Source of the DNA: Psychrobacter sp. Pi2-1
GTDB taxonomy: Bacteria; Pseudomonadota; Gammaproteobacteria; Pseudomonadales; Moraxellaceae
Assembly (NCBI RefSeq): GCF_904846645.1
Contig: NZ_CAJHBO010000001.1
Coordinates: 186,001-250,000, forward strand
Direction: 5' to 3'
Length of the DNA: 64,000 nucleotides
The notes under the pieces were generated by a model that saw nothing but the letters and a program-made list of their open reading frames with translations, was not told the origin of the DNA and made no database searches. The position numbers were made by a program, and so were the translations under genes. Of the stretch, positions 34,848-44,423 are shown piece after piece. Every line of letters begins with the position of its first letter. Position 1 is the first letter of the stretch.

Positions 34848-35810
34848 TTACTTAACCGATTGTAGCGCTTCTTCACGTAGGCGCGCCGCTTTTAACACTT
34901 TACTTGGACGATGGCGCCACAGGTCAATGCTGAATAATAGCAGACCTAACCAAATCAAACCAAATACTGCCAAACGTTGTAAATCGAACGGTTCTTTATA
35001 ATAGAGCACCGCCAAAAAGAAAATAAAGGTCGGCGTCAGATAGTTCATAAAGCTCAGAATACTGTATGCCACGAGCTTGGTAGATTTATTGAATAATAAA
35101 AGCGGTATTAGCGTAATCGGACCTGCGATCATAAGCAGCCAAATATTTGAGCTAAACCAAAAGCTCAGTTGATGACTTGCCACATCAGATTGCCAAAACC
35201 ACCACAGACATAACGGTACTAGCATTGCAGTCTCGACAAACATGGCATCGACAGCAGTCAATGGCGTTTGTCGTTGAATCGTCCCGTAAGTACTAAAACT
35301 GAACGCCAAAATCAACGATATCCACGGCAGACTGCCAAGCATCACCACTTGAATGACGACAGACAACAGTGCAAATCCAATAGCGACCCACTGTAAAGGA
35401 CGCAAACGCTCTTTGAACAAGATCATGGATAGTGCAACGCCGACCAATGGCCCGATAAAGTAACCCAGACTGGCCTCAAGGATACGGTCGTGATTGACCG
35501 CCCATACATAGGTCAGCCAGTTGGTTGCGATAATTAACCCAGAGACGAGTGATAGCGCAATCCATCTTGGGTTTTGCTTGAGTGTTTCTATCCACCCCCA
35601 ACGTTTGGTAGCCACCAACACAATCAGTAGGCAACAAAACGTCCAAACGATACGGTGACCAATGATCTCTGTCGCATCATAATCAGATAGCTGTTTGAAG
35701 TATAGCGGAAATCCACCCCAGATAAAAAACGCGATAAGCGCAGTAATAATGCCGCGTCTGGTTGTGGTTATCGGGGCAACGGGTTTTTTGATGACATTTT
35801 GGGTAGTCAT
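34848..35810 (-). CDS. rarD: RarD-type EamA-family permease
   Basis: This protein of about 320 residues has ten predicted membrane helices in two EamA repeats. The opening RRGIITALIAFFIWGGFPLYFKQL and the segment IIGHRIVWTFCCLLIVL are typical of RarD (chloramphenicol-sensitive-protein family). Transported substrates are not established for most members. ATG at 35810 (MTTQNVIKKP) is chosen over an upstream TTG at 35822; neither has a strong ribosome site. It is upstream of folB on the same strand, with 42 bases between. Confidence 0.9.
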   Translation of the reverse strand: MTTQNVIKKPVAPITTTRRGIITALIAFFIWGGFPLYFKQLSDYDATEIIGHRIVWTFCCLLIVLVATKRWGWIETLKQNPRWIALSLVSGLIIATNWLTYVWAVNHDRILEASLGYFIGPLVGVALSMILFKERLRPLQWVAIGFALLSVVIQVVMLGSLPWISLILAFSFSTYGTIQRQTPLTAVDAMFVETAMLVPLCLWWFWQSDVASHQLSFWFSSNIWLLMIAGPITLIPLLLFNKSTKLVAYSILSFMNYLTPTFIFFLAVLYYKEPFDLQRLAVFGLIWLGLLLFSIDLWRHRPSKVLKAARLREEALQSVK

Positions 35811-35915
35811 AATATAGGACAACTTTTTAGAGCAAAGCGCGCTCCCACCTAATTCTAATTATTATTGTCAATCGAATCGTGAAAGCGCAGGGTTACTACA
35901 GTGAGATTATAAGGT

Positions 35916-35958
35916 AAAAAGCAATGTACTCATACCATTAGTGACATGAGTACATTGC
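35916..35958 (-). terminator. Terminator after tyrA/aroA
   Basis: A 13-bp perfect stem GCAATGTACTCAT with its complement and a 12-base loop is followed by TTTTT on the minus strand. It ends the aromatic biosynthesis operon before rarD. Confidence 0.88.
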
Positions 35959-36005
35959 TAACGATGTTAGATTAAATCTTTAAGAGTTAATGGTAGCTTA
36001 GCGAC

Positions 36006-38360
36006 TTATTCAGCACCAGTATCCACTTGGATAGACATACCGATTTGGTTGGCAAGTTCAGCAAATCCTGGGAAACTGGTATTAACCGTTTCAACCCCTT
36101 CAATGGTAATTTGCTGGGATGCACGCAGACTGGCTACAGAGAAGCTCATCGCAATACGGTGATCATGATGCGAGACAATATGACCACCACCAAAGACAGG
36201 CTGGCTATTGTTGACTTCACCGCTTTCAGTAGCGGCGCCTTTGCCTTCGATAATGAGACCATCATCAGTTACAGTACAATCAATACCAAGTGTATGTAGC
36301 CCTTCTGCCATCACAGCAATACGGTCTGATTCTTTGACACGCAGCTCTTTAGCACCAGTCAATACCGTCCGACCTTGGGCACAGCTAGCCGCGATAAATA
36401 ATACAGGGAATTCATCAATGGCCAGTGGTACAAGATGCTCTGGTATCTCAATACCGACCAAATTTGAGCTGCGAATCGTAATATCAGCAACTGGCTCGCC
36501 GCCCACATGTGTCTCATTGCTTAGGCTAATATCTGCATTCATTAATTTTAGAATATCAATGACGCCAGTACGCGTAGGGTTGATACCTACTTGGGTCAAG
36601 GTCAGCTCACTGTTTTGACTGATGGCGGCTGCTACCATAAAAAACGCTGCAGATGAAATATCGGCAGGAACCGCGATATCGCCGCCTGTTAGTGTGCCGC
36701 CGCCAGTGACACTGATACGATTGCCTTCTACGGTTACCGGATAACCAAAGGCTGATAGCATACGCTCAGTATGGTCACGGCTGATCTCAGGCTGTGTGAC
36801 CGTTGTCGTACCCTCGGCCCATAGACCTGCTAGTAGCAAGCAAGATTTTACCTGAGCTGAAGCAACCGGCATATCATATTCAGTGCCCTGTAGTGGCTTA
36901 CCAGCTGTATCACGACCAGTGATACTAAGCGGCGCAGTACCACTATGACCAGTGCTCTGAATCACAGCTCCCATCGTGCGTAGCGGTGCCGCCACGCGCT
37001 CCATTGGGCGTTTATTCAAGCTAGTATCACCTGTCAGCACGCTATCAAATGATTGCGCTGCCAAGATACCTGACAGCAGACGCATACTGGTGCCAGAGTT
37101 ACCCATGTACAGTGGAGTTTTGCTAGGTTTTAAACCATTCATACCGACGCCATGAATGGTCAAGTTGCCATTGTCAGGGCCTTCGATAGTCACACCCATA
37201 TCACGGAATGCTTGTAGCGTTGCTAGCGCATCTTCCCCTTCCAAAAACCCAGTCACATTTGTCACGCCTGTGGCAAGACTGCCGAGCATAATGCTGCGAT
37301 GCGAGATAGATTTGTCACCAGGAATCGCGATGGTGCCAGAAACAGTATTGCTAGGGGTAATATTATAAGAAGCTGACATAGCAGAAGTATCCGTATAAGG
37401 GGTGCTGGCTAACATATGGCCGAAATGTCGCCGTGCGGCTTGCGCGCGGCCCAAAAGTCCCATCAGGGCAGTTGAATCTTTATCAATGATAAGCTGGCGC
37501 ATGGTCTGTAAATAGACACCATACTCATCAAGAGCGCTGACAATCGCGCTTTGGTTGGCAAAAAATATATCATGCCACATTTTAGGGTCACTGGCAGCGA
37601 TACGCGTAAAATCGCGGAACCCACCAGCGGCATAACGAAACATATCTAAATTATCATCATGGCTTGCCAGTTGCTCAACCAAATTAAAGGCAAGCAAATG
37701 TGGCAAATGGCTGGTGTGCGCTAATATGCGGTCATGATGCTCAGCATCCATTGACATGACATTTGCGCCTACTGATTCCCATAATAGTCGCAACTTTACA
37801 ATAGCAGTTGCACTGGTTGTCGGTAGCTCGCAAATAATGACGCTATGATTGACAAATAAACTGGCGCGGCGCGCATGATACCCTGAATTTTCAGCCCCAG
37901 CAATTGGATGCGCTGGCACTAATCCTATCGGCAGCGAACCAAACACTACTTTAGCGGCATCAATGATATTGACCTTAGTACTACAGACATCCGTCATGAT
38001 GCAGTCACTGGCAAGCTGTCCGTTATCCATCGCTTGTTTGATATCAACGAACACTGCTTGAACTGCCTGTACTGGCACTGCAATAATAATTAAATCACTG
38101 CCAGCGATGACGTCCTGTAAGTTTGCACTACCTGCATCTAGCAGACCATGCTCGATGGCTTCTGAGATACTTGGCGCATGTCTATCGACTGCTACCATAC
38201 GCGCGCTTAAGCCATTGTCTTTGATGGCTTGCGCAAAACTGGCACCAATCAGCCCAAGTCCAATCACACAAACTTGTTTAAATATAGGTAGCGTAGTATT
38301 TAGAGACGATTGAAGTTTATTATTTTTCTGACTACTCACGGCTTTTCTCGTTGGACACAC
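36006..38360 (-). CDS. Bifunctional prephenate dehydrogenase / 3-phosphoshikimate 1-carboxyvinyltransferase
   Basis: This 784-residue fusion joins TyrA and AroA. Residues about 28-310 are the NAD-dependent prephenate dehydrogenase (VCVIGLGLIGASFAQAI nucleotide fold, PAHPIAGAENSGY, HDRILAHTSHLPHLLAF). From about 335 comes EPSP synthase (VSGTIAIPGDKSISHRSIMLGSLA, YMGNSGTSMRLLSG, RPMERVAAPLRTMGA, KELRVKESDRIAVMAEGL, HDHRIAMSFSVASL). It thus makes both the chorismate precursor and 4-hydroxyphenylpyruvate. Fusions of this order are known in Acinetobacter and relatives. GTG at 38360 is the furthest start; a GTG at 38339 with a GAG-like site is an alternative. It is third in the pheA-hisC-tyrA/aroA operon. 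Confidence 0.95.
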   Translation of the reverse strand: MCPTRKAVSSQKNNKLQSSLNTTLPIFKQVCVIGLGLIGASFAQAIKDNGLSARMVAVDRHAPSISEAIEHGLLDAGSANLQDVIAGSDLIIIAVPVQAVQAVFVDIKQAMDNGQLASDCIMTDVCSTKVNIIDAAKVVFGSLPIGLVPAHPIAGAENSGYHARRASLFVNHSVIICELPTTSATAIVKLRLLWESVGANVMSMDAEHHDRILAHTSHLPHLLAFNLVEQLASHDDNLDMFRYAAGGFRDFTRIAASDPKMWHDIFFANQSAIVSALDEYGVYLQTMRQLIIDKDSTALMGLLGRAQAARRHFGHMLASTPYTDTSAMSASYNITPSNTVSGTIAIPGDKSISHRSIMLGSLATGVTNVTGFLEGEDALATLQAFRDMGVTIEGPDNGNLTIHGVGMNGLKPSKTPLYMGNSGTSMRLLSGILAAQSFDSVLTGDTSLNKRPMERVAAPLRTMGAVIQSTGHSGTAPLSITGRDTAGKPLQGTEYDMPVASAQVKSCLLLAGLWAEGTTTVTQPEISRDHTERMLSAFGYPVTVEGNRISVTGGGTLTGGDIAVPADISSAAFFMVAAAISQNSELTLTQVGINPTRTGVIDILKLMNADISLSNETHVGGEPVADITIRSSNLVGIEIPEHLVPLAIDEFPVLFIAASCAQGRTVLTGAKELRVKESDRIAVMAEGLHTLGIDCTVTDDGLIIEGKGAATESGEVNNSQPVFGGGHIVSHHDHRIAMSFSVASLRASQQITIEGVETVNTSFPGFAELANQIGMSIQVDTGAE

Positions 38361-38449
38361 TAAGACATAGATAGAGCCAGTCTTAGTGTTATAAATTTCA
38401 ATGGCTAATTAAGAACAATTTTTAAGTTAAAAAATATTAATAGATGCGT

Positions 38450-39592
38450 TTAGTCTTCAGTCAAAATAGAACGCAAGGTATCAATCAAACGCAGATTATC
38501 TTCAGCCAAACCTACTGTGATACGCAGCCAGTTAGGTAATCCATAAGCATCCAACGGACGGACGATAACGCCTTGTTCAAGTAACGCCTGATGGATAGAA
38601 GCAGCAGTTATATCTTCCATCTCAACCTGCACTTCGACCATAATAAAATTGGCATGCGACTTCACAAAACCCAATCCTAGCGCGTCAAACTGCTTTTCTA
38701 ACCAACGCATTTGCTCATCGTTTATCAGACGAGTTTTTTCGATAAAGTCTTGATCGGCAAGTGCAGCAGCAGCAGCAGCTAAACCGACACGGCTGACATT
38801 AAATGGCTGACGAATTCGGTTTAGTAAATCCGCCACTGCCACCGAACTTAGAGCATAACCGACGCGCAAACCTGCCAGCCCATAAGCTTTAGAAAAAGTA
38901 CGCACGATAATGACATTATCGAACTCATCCAATAGTGCGCGGTTGTTACTCTCAGGACTATACTCGATATAAGCTTCATCTAGTACCACCAAGACGGAGC
39001 TTGGTACACCAGCAACAAATTGGCGCAGCTCTTTTTTCTCTAGCTGCGTACCCGTTGGATTATTCGGATTGGCAATAAAGACGATTTTGGTATTCGGATT
39101 GTCTTGAACCGCTTGGCTCATGGCTTTTAGATTATGGCCGAAGCGCTGAGCAGGCACTTCAATGCCCGTGGCACCTTGCATCTTCGCTAGCATAGGATAT
39201 ACCACAAAAGCATACTGGCTATAGACGATGGCATCATCAGCACCCACAAAGCTGCGTGCTAAAATATCGAGCAAATCATCAGAGCCATTACCTAAGGTAA
39301 TTTGATTGGCATTGACATCGTTAAAATCAGCCAGCGCTTGCTTTAGATAATAGCCATTGCCATCAGGATAGCGCGACAACTGCCCTAGCTGCTCAGTCAC
39401 TGCTAGCGTCACTCGTGGGGAGCATCCCATTGGATTCTCATTGCTAGCCAGCTTGACCACATCTGAGACACCATACTCACGTGTCAGCTCCTCAATTGGC
39501 TTACCGGTTTGATAAGGTGCCAATGCCAAAATACTGTCGTAAGCTGGCGTTAACGGCGATAGATCTGACGCGGTCAATTGAGTAGTCTGCAT
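38450..39592 (-). CDS. hisC: Histidinol-phosphate / aromatic aminotransferase
   Basis: This 380-residue PLP enzyme belongs to the class I/II aminotransferases. The Schiff-base Lys lies in IVRTFSKAYGLAGLRVGYAL. The substrate/cofactor motifs are KLASNENPMGCSP, NGSDDLLDILARSF, IANPNNPTGT and LDEAYIEYS. Encoded between pheA and tyrA/aroA, it may act mainly on phenylpyruvate and 4-hydroxyphenylpyruvate, as reported for HisC-type enzymes in pseudomonad pheA clusters. That makes it a possible substitute for the broken tyrB-like gene in this window. ATG has AAGGATAAATC upstream. Confidence 0.94.
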   Translation of the reverse strand: MQTTQLTASDLSPLTPAYDSILALAPYQTGKPIEELTREYGVSDVVKLASNENPMGCSPRVTLAVTEQLGQLSRYPDGNGYYLKQALADFNDVNANQITLGNGSDDLLDILARSFVGADDAIVYSQYAFVVYPMLAKMQGATGIEVPAQRFGHNLKAMSQAVQDNPNTKIVFIANPNNPTGTQLEKKELRQFVAGVPSSVLVVLDEAYIEYSPESNNRALLDEFDNVIIVRTFSKAYGLAGLRVGYALSSVAVADLLNRIRQPFNVSRVGLAAAAAALADQDFIEKTRLINDEQMRWLEKQFDALGLGFVKSHANFIMVEVQVEMEDITAASIHQALLEQGVIVRPLDAYGLPNWLRITVGLAEDNLRLIDTLRSILTED

Positions 39593-39710
39593 GATTTATC
39601 CTTAGATGGTGTCTGTAAATGCTTTTTTTAATGCTATCTGCAAAAGCTAAGACCCATCTATTATGTATGAATACCAGTGAGTAAGCCTGTAATTGTCTAT
39701 AGGTAGTCGT

Positions 39711-40883
39711 CTATAGGACAGCTTTTGGATATGAGCCCAATATGCGCAAATCTTTGACTAATGGACGAATATCATTGATGGCAGCGCTAACGTTTGGATC
39801 ATTAACATGACCATTCATATCGATAAAGAATACGTATGCCCACTTGTTAGGACGCTCAGGACGCGTCTCAATACTGGTCATCGATACGCCATGATATGAC
39901 AAAGGTTTCAAGATTTCGATCAATGCGCCGGCTTTATCATGAGCTGAGACGACGATAGAAGTTTTGTCTTGACCAGATGGCGCAATCGCCTCATGACCGA
40001 TAATAAGGAAGCGTGTGGTGTTGCTTGGATTGTCTTCGATATTTGAGTAAAGCTTATGCAAGCCGTACTCCGCAACAGCAACATCACCTGCAATCGCAGC
40101 TGAATGCCATTCGTTTTTGAGGCGGCGAGCGGCTTCACCGTTGCTTGATACTGCAACGCGTTCAACATTAGGGAAGTTTACATCTAGCCAATGACGGCAC
40201 TGAGCAAGCGACTGCTGATGCGAATAAATACGGCTCAAGCCATCAATCTTAGTATGTTCAGCAACCAAGAAGTTTTGATGAATTGGCAATTCAACTTCGC
40301 CTATGATTTTCAAAGTAGAAGATAAGAAGCCATCTAGAGTATGGTTGACGACGCCTTCTGAAGAGTTCTCGACAGGAACCACGCCATACATCGCTGTCCC
40401 CGCTTCGACTTCGCGGAACACATCAGTAATGGTTGTCATCGGCACGGTATCCGCGGCTTTACCAAAGTGCTTGAGCGCAGCGGCATGCGTAAAGGTACCG
40501 ACAGGGCCCAAGAAGGCAATACGCTGCGGCGCTTCTAAATCTAAGCATACTGACATGATTTCACGGAATAAGCGCGCCATTTTCTCATCAGCGATTGGAC
40601 CTGCATTACGCTCCATGACAGCTTTTAGTACCTGTGCTTCACGCTCAGGACGGTAAAAGATAGGATTGCTATTGTCATCAGCAGCGGTATGATTTTTCTT
40701 TACCATGGCTACTTGCTGAGCCAACTTTGCACGGTTGTTGATTAACGTTTGGATCTCACAGTCTACTGCGTCAATATTTTGACGAATATTGTCTAAAAAC
40801 TCTTTTTCAGTTGCGGTATCGCTAGCGCCTGTAGTGGTTTGATTTAGATTATCCATTGTTTGCTCTGGTGACTGCTCGCTCAT
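39711..40883 (-). CDS. pheA: Bifunctional chorismate mutase / prephenate dehydratase (P-protein)
   Basis: This 390-residue enzyme makes phenylpyruvate. An AroQ chorismate mutase occupies about residues 28-115 (IRQNIDAVDCEIQTLINNRAKLAQQVA...FYRPEREAQVL). The prephenate dehydratase follows (IAFLGPVGTFTHAAALKHF, YGVVPVENSSEGVVNHTLD, the catalytic Thr in NTTRFLIIG). An ACT domain at the end (TSIVVSAHDKAGALIEIL, SIETRPERPNKW) senses phenylalanine. It heads the operon, with 118 bases to hisC. No attenuator leader was identified in the upstream AT-rich region. Confidence 0.97.
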   Translation of the reverse strand: MSEQSPEQTMDNLNQTTTGASDTATEKEFLDNIRQNIDAVDCEIQTLINNRAKLAQQVAMVKKNHTAADDNSNPIFYRPEREAQVLKAVMERNAGPIADEKMARLFREIMSVCLDLEAPQRIAFLGPVGTFTHAAALKHFGKAADTVPMTTITDVFREVEAGTAMYGVVPVENSSEGVVNHTLDGFLSSTLKIIGEVELPIHQNFLVAEHTKIDGLSRIYSHQQSLAQCRHWLDVNFPNVERVAVSSNGEAARRLKNEWHSAAIAGDVAVAEYGLHKLYSNIEDNPSNTTRFLIIGHEAIAPSGQDKTSIVVSAHDKAGALIEILKPLSYHGVSMTSIETRPERPNKWAYVFFIDMNGHVNDPNVSAAINDIRPLVKDLRILGSYPKAVL

Positions 40884-41625
40884 TACCGCCCATCCTTTTT
40901 AGATTTTATCGCTGTTAGATATTACTATTATTTAAATATCGCTATTACATTGCTATTACTTAGGTAGCTCTATTGCCAAATCTGACTGTTTTCTGTTTTT
41001 AGTTAAAGGCTAAGCCTGATGATAGAAACTATCTTCAAAATCAACCTCAAAACAGTCTATCAAAAACACCTTATATTGCTAGTACCATTTGGCGTTAATG
41101 CTATATTAGGGCGTGTTGAACATTCAAATGTGGTGCTGGCAGTGACTATTTTTTAGACAATATGCAGTGAAATTTTTGACGCCTAGTCATTCTAGGTTAA
41201 ACAATTTCGCCATATATTGGCAGAAAATAGTACTGCCCTGAAAGGCTGATGCTAAAATCACCCCAAACGTCGTTGCAATCCTAGCTAAGGTCTCGACATT
41301 ATCGTCGGCTTGCGCCTAGTTTGGTGCAATTTTAGCGATCAGCAGCCCTAATATTTGAATGTTCAACACGCCCTTACTGCCAAATACAGCAGCTTGATAC
41401 ATAGCCGGCTCTACTATAGCAAAAACTAAGGTCAGTGCCCATGCGTAAATGCGTATAAATATACCAACTGTTATTAATATTAGCACAGCTGAGCCAGATA
41501 ACAGCGACGCATAGCATAACTATGAGGCAACACCTGCCCAAAACTGTGTTACAGTTCCAGTTCAGCTCCCTACTCTGTTATATATAAGAGGAGCATCATG
41601 TGATTAATAAGAAAAAGGATACCTG
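40884..41625. other. Intergenic region pheA / tal with a MITE-like insertion
   Basis: This 742-base gap between divergent genes is mostly AT-rich promoter DNA. It contains the 265-bp element at 41109-41373. Outside the element I see no open frame or RNA gene. AGAGGAGCATCATG near 41587 is not followed by a convincing frame; tal's own ATG is at 41626 behind AAAAAGGATACCTG. Confidence 0.7.
41109..41373. mobile_element. MITE-like element with perfect 21-bp terminal inverted repeats
   Basis: The left end begins GGGCGTGTTGAACATTC at 41109, and the exact complement of the full 21-base arm ends at 41373. TTA flanks both sides (41106-41108 and 41374-41376), consistent with a 3-bp target duplication of TNA type, as made by some IS5-family transposases. 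The inside is filled by two long imperfect hairpins (41138-41237 and 41246-41342) and encodes no transposase. It would need an enzyme supplied by a related full-length insertion sequence elsewhere. Confidence 0.85.
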
Positions 41626-42570
41626 ATGAGCGCATTACAACAGCTACGCACTATGACCACGATTGTTGCTGATACTGGTGACCTTGCCGCTATTGCCCGT
41701 TTAAAACCTATCGATGCAACCACCAACCCAAGCCTTATTACCAAGGCTCTGATTCATCCTGATAATCAAGGCATGCTGTCAGAGACCATGAGTCGTCATA
41801 ATGGTGACGTGGATGCCGTGATCGATGCGCTGACCATTCAGGTTGGCTGCGATATTTTAGAGCTGATCGAAGGCCGAGTCTCTACTGAAGTGGACGCTCG
41901 CTTATCTTATGATACTCAAGCGACGATAGATAAGGCTCTGGCCTTTATGGATGCTTACCAAAAAGCGGGCGTCGATTCAGAGCGAGTATTGATCAAAATG
42001 GCGGCAACTTGGCAAGGTATCGAGGCGGCGCGCTATCTTGAGACTCAAAATATCCACTGCAACCTGACCCTACTGTTTGGACAACACCAAGCGATTGCCT
42101 GTGCAGATGCTGGTGTGACCCTGATATCACCTTTCGTTGGCCGTATTCTAGATTGGCAAAAACGCCAACAAAGCCGTCAAAACGTACCGTCTTCTGATGA
42201 CATGGGCGTACAGTCAGTCAAGCTCATTTATCAGTATTACAAACAGCACGGTTACGAGACGCAAGTAATGGGCGCCAGTTTCCGCTCTACCGAGCAAATT
42301 TTGGCATTGGCAGGTTGTGACTTGTTGACGATAGCTCCCAACCTCATTGATGAGTTGGCAGCCATGGATACTGAGGTAACTCGCCAACTGTCTCCAAGTA
42401 TGTCGATGGATATGAAGGCGATGACTCAAGTAAGCTTAACGCATGAAGAGTTTAGTGCTGCGTATCAGCAAGACAAGGTTACACAGGACTTGTTACCTAA
42501 GGGTATTGACGGTTTTATCGGGGCGCGTGACGAGCTGGCTAAGACATTAGCAGCCATTCGCGGACAATAA
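41626..42570 (+). CDS. tal: Transaldolase
   Basis: This 314-residue pentose-phosphate enzyme transfers a dihydroxyacetone unit between sugar phosphates. The active-site Lys lies in RVLIKMAATWQGIEAARYL. The family N-terminus LRTMTTIVADTGDLAAIARLKPIDATTNPSL and the segment ISPFVGRILDW are clear. Length equals the TalB type. AAGGATACCTG precedes the ATG. It is divergent from pheA and stands alone, though the next small gene follows on the same strand after 110 bases. Confidence 0.96.
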   Translation: MSALQQLRTMTTIVADTGDLAAIARLKPIDATTNPSLITKALIHPDNQGMLSETMSRHNGDVDAVIDALTIQVGCDILELIEGRVSTEVDARLSYDTQATIDKALAFMDAYQKAGVDSERVLIKMAATWQGIEAARYLETQNIHCNLTLLFGQHQAIACADAGVTLISPFVGRILDWQKRQQSRQNVPSSDDMGVQSVKLIYQYYKQHGYETQVMGASFRSTEQILALAGCDLLTIAPNLIDELAAMDTEVTRQLSPSMSMDMKAMTQVSLTHEEFSAAYQQDKVTQDLLPKGIDGFIGARDELAKTLAAIRGQ

Positions 42571-42680
42571 TAGCCACACGACAGAGCACGACGGATACTG
42601 GGCTGGCACAAAAGATATTTGCCTACTAATAGTAAGTTGGCTATCATTACCTACTTCAAATGACAAGAAGCAAGGCTTAT

Positions 42681-43148
42681 ATGAAACGGCTATCAATATT
42701 ATTGGCAGGCAGTGCTTTAGCGATCAGCGCCCAGGCAGTTAACTGGGTAGAGGTGTCCGAGAGCAGCTCTGGATCAATTTTTAGTATAGATTTGGATTCT
42801 ATTGAAAGCTCTGACATCAGTATCATAGATGAAAAAGACGTCGAAAATATCACAGTATCTATCCTTAGAACCTATCCTAAAGACAAAGATACCGATAAAG
42901 ATGACTCGAAGGAAGAAAAAAACAGTATTGACCATAGTGAGCAACAACTACTCATTTCATGTAAAGATGCCAGCTACTATAGACGAGCCTTTGTTAACTA
43001 CGATGCTGAAGGCAAAGTAACCAAATCATGGCAGTCAGAAAAACCAATATTGACTACAAAAGACTTTAAAGTCACCACCCCAAAGACAGTCGGTCGTACG
43101 GTTATAGAGCAGTCTTGTAAGGACTACGAACAAGACGAAGAGCAATAA
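42681..43148 (+). CDS. Small exported protein, possibly surface-adhesin E family
   Basis: This protein of about 155 residues has a clear signal peptide (MKRLSILLAGSALAISAQA) and a mature part beginning VNWVEVSESSSGSIFSIDLDSIE. That opening (a W-V-x-V strand followed by a Ser-rich turn and an 'I-D-x-D-S-I' strand) resembles the adhesin E-like domain of Haemophilus protein E. A highly charged Lys/Asp stretch (KDKDTDKDDSKEEKN) interrupts the middle, and two cysteines (about residues 93 and 149) could form a disulfide. AAGG before the ATG at 42681 favours this start over 42660. The function is unproven; it may simply be a periplasmic domain protein. Confidence 0.65.
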   Translation: MKRLSILLAGSALAISAQAVNWVEVSESSSGSIFSIDLDSIESSDISIIDEKDVENITVSILRTYPKDKDTDKDDSKEEKNSIDHSEQQLLISCKDASYYRRAFVNYDAEGKVTKSWQSEKPILTTKDFKVTTPKTVGRTVIEQSCKDYEQDEEQ

Positions 43149-43193
43149 ACACAGCCTACTTAACACAATACTAAAAAATATCAATACAGTATT

Positions 43194-43231
43194 AAAAAAA
43201 GCGTCCTGACATAGTATCAGGGCGCTTTTTT
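43194..43231. terminator. Bidirectional terminator between exported protein and apt
   Basis: AAAAAAAGCG-CCTGA and TCAGG-CGCTTTTTT pair around a seven-base loop, between convergent genes. Confidence 0.88.
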
Positions 43232-43299
43232 ATTTGGAGAATCGTTTAATTATATCGACAATACGACGTGTCTAGTAGTCAAAAACATAGCAATCCATT

Positions 43300-43866
43300 T
43301 TAAGCTTTTAGTACCGTATAAACAGGTACTGGGAACTCGCCATGCAAGTCGACCAAGTCCAGTAACACTAACGCACCGACTACAGTATGGTCAGCCGATT
43401 GACACAGCTCGTAAGCAGTAGTCAACGTACCACCAGTCGCCAAGATGTCATCGACCAATAGTACGCGCTCAGGCGGCAGGTTATTTTGCATCTCAAGCGT
43501 GTCTTTACCATACTCCAGTGCATAGGCTTTGTTGGCAACAGGTGGCGGCAGCTTACCTGGTTTACGTAGCAAGATCATGCCTTTGCCCAAGCGGCCTGCT
43601 AGCATACTGGCAAAGACAAAGCCGCGCGCTTCTACCGCACCCAGACAATCTACCTCTTCCATAAGCCCTTCTGGCAATGCGGCAAGTAGCGCGTCAATGA
43701 CAGCGTCAATATGACTGCGCAGTAACGGGGTAATGTCATAAAAATCAATGCCAGCTTTTGGAAAGTCTGGTACTGTGCGAATAATCTGCCAAAACGGATG
43801 GTCAGTATTGAGCACATGAGACGTCTCATTGTTGGTGGCGGATGTGGCGGCGGCATTGGTACTCAT
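43300..43866 (-). CDS. apt: Adenine phosphoribosyltransferase
   Basis: This 188-residue purine salvage enzyme makes AMP from adenine and PRPP. The PRPP-binding loop is VLLVDDILATGGTLTTAYEL. The motifs PDFPKAGIDFYDITPLL and GAVEARGFVFASMLAGRLGKG are typical. The first 22 residues are an Ala/Thr/Asn-rich tail beyond the usual start. It is transcribed alone and divergently from rubA. Confidence 0.96.
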   Translation of the reverse strand: MSTNAAATSATNNETSHVLNTDHPFWQIIRTVPDFPKAGIDFYDITPLLRSHIDAVIDALLAALPEGLMEEVDCLGAVEARGFVFASMLAGRLGKGMILLRKPGKLPPPVANKAYALEYGKDTLEMQNNLPPERVLLVDDILATGGTLTTAYELCQSADHTVVGALVLLDLVDLHGEFPVPVYTVLKA

Positions 43867-44231
43867 GATGACCCTTAGCTTATGTATTTAGATGGTTTAG
43901 TAAGTTTAGATAAGACAACAACTGGATGATATATCAGCGATAAATGCTAAGTATTACTGTGAATTTAGCGGCGATTATTATAGCATAATTGGTTTTCGTA
44001 TGGCTGGCTGGCGTCCAGTCTTGTTATTAAGCGCTAATAAGGTAACGTATGTGATTGACTTGATAAAAGAAAAGTCATCTCAATATACAAGTGTAAACTT
44101 AACTATGAAAATTGCGGTTATATGCTAAACTACGTGCGTTTTTGCAGTCTAATATAATAGCTGTAATATTAAAAATGAGCGTTTATAGCACGCTGTAACT
44201 GTAATACTGGTAATGATCGATAGGACTATTT
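43867..44231. other. Intergenic region apt / rubA
   Basis: This 365-base AT-rich region lies between divergent genes and should hold both promoters. I see no open frame, RNA gene or strong palindrome in it. Confidence 0.6.
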
Positions 44232-44396
44232 ATGAAACGTTATGAATGTATTGTCTGCGGCTGGATATATGATGAGGCGCTTGGCTGCCCAGAAGAAGGT
44301 ATCGCACCTGGTACTAAGTGGGAAGACATCCCTGATGACTGGACTTGCCCTGAGTGCGGTGTCGGTAAGCTTGATTTTGAGATGCTTGAGCTGTAG
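44232..44396 (+). CDS. rubA: Rubredoxin
   Basis: This 54-residue iron-only electron carrier begins [20 protein letters not shown] and has the second metal-binding half [16 protein letters not shown]. The four cysteines of the two CxxCG/CPxCG pairs ligate one iron. Such AlkG2/RubA rubredoxins accept electrons from a rubredoxin reductase and pass them to alkane hydroxylases or other oxidases. No reductase or hydroxylase is adjacent. The gene ends 27 bases before the alpha/beta hydrolase and is probably cotranscribed with it. Confidence 0.97.
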   Translation: MKRYECIVCGWIYDEALGCPEEGIAPGTKWEDIPDDWTCPECGVGKLDFEMLEL

Positions 44397-44423
44397 TAGA
44401 TGACCCTCTAATTAGGACACTTC

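Noticed and set aside
41130..41350. Possible small protein inside the MITE-like element
   Set aside because: The minus-strand frame has a few protein-like words but carries internal stops and no start or ribosome site. The interior is better explained by hairpins.
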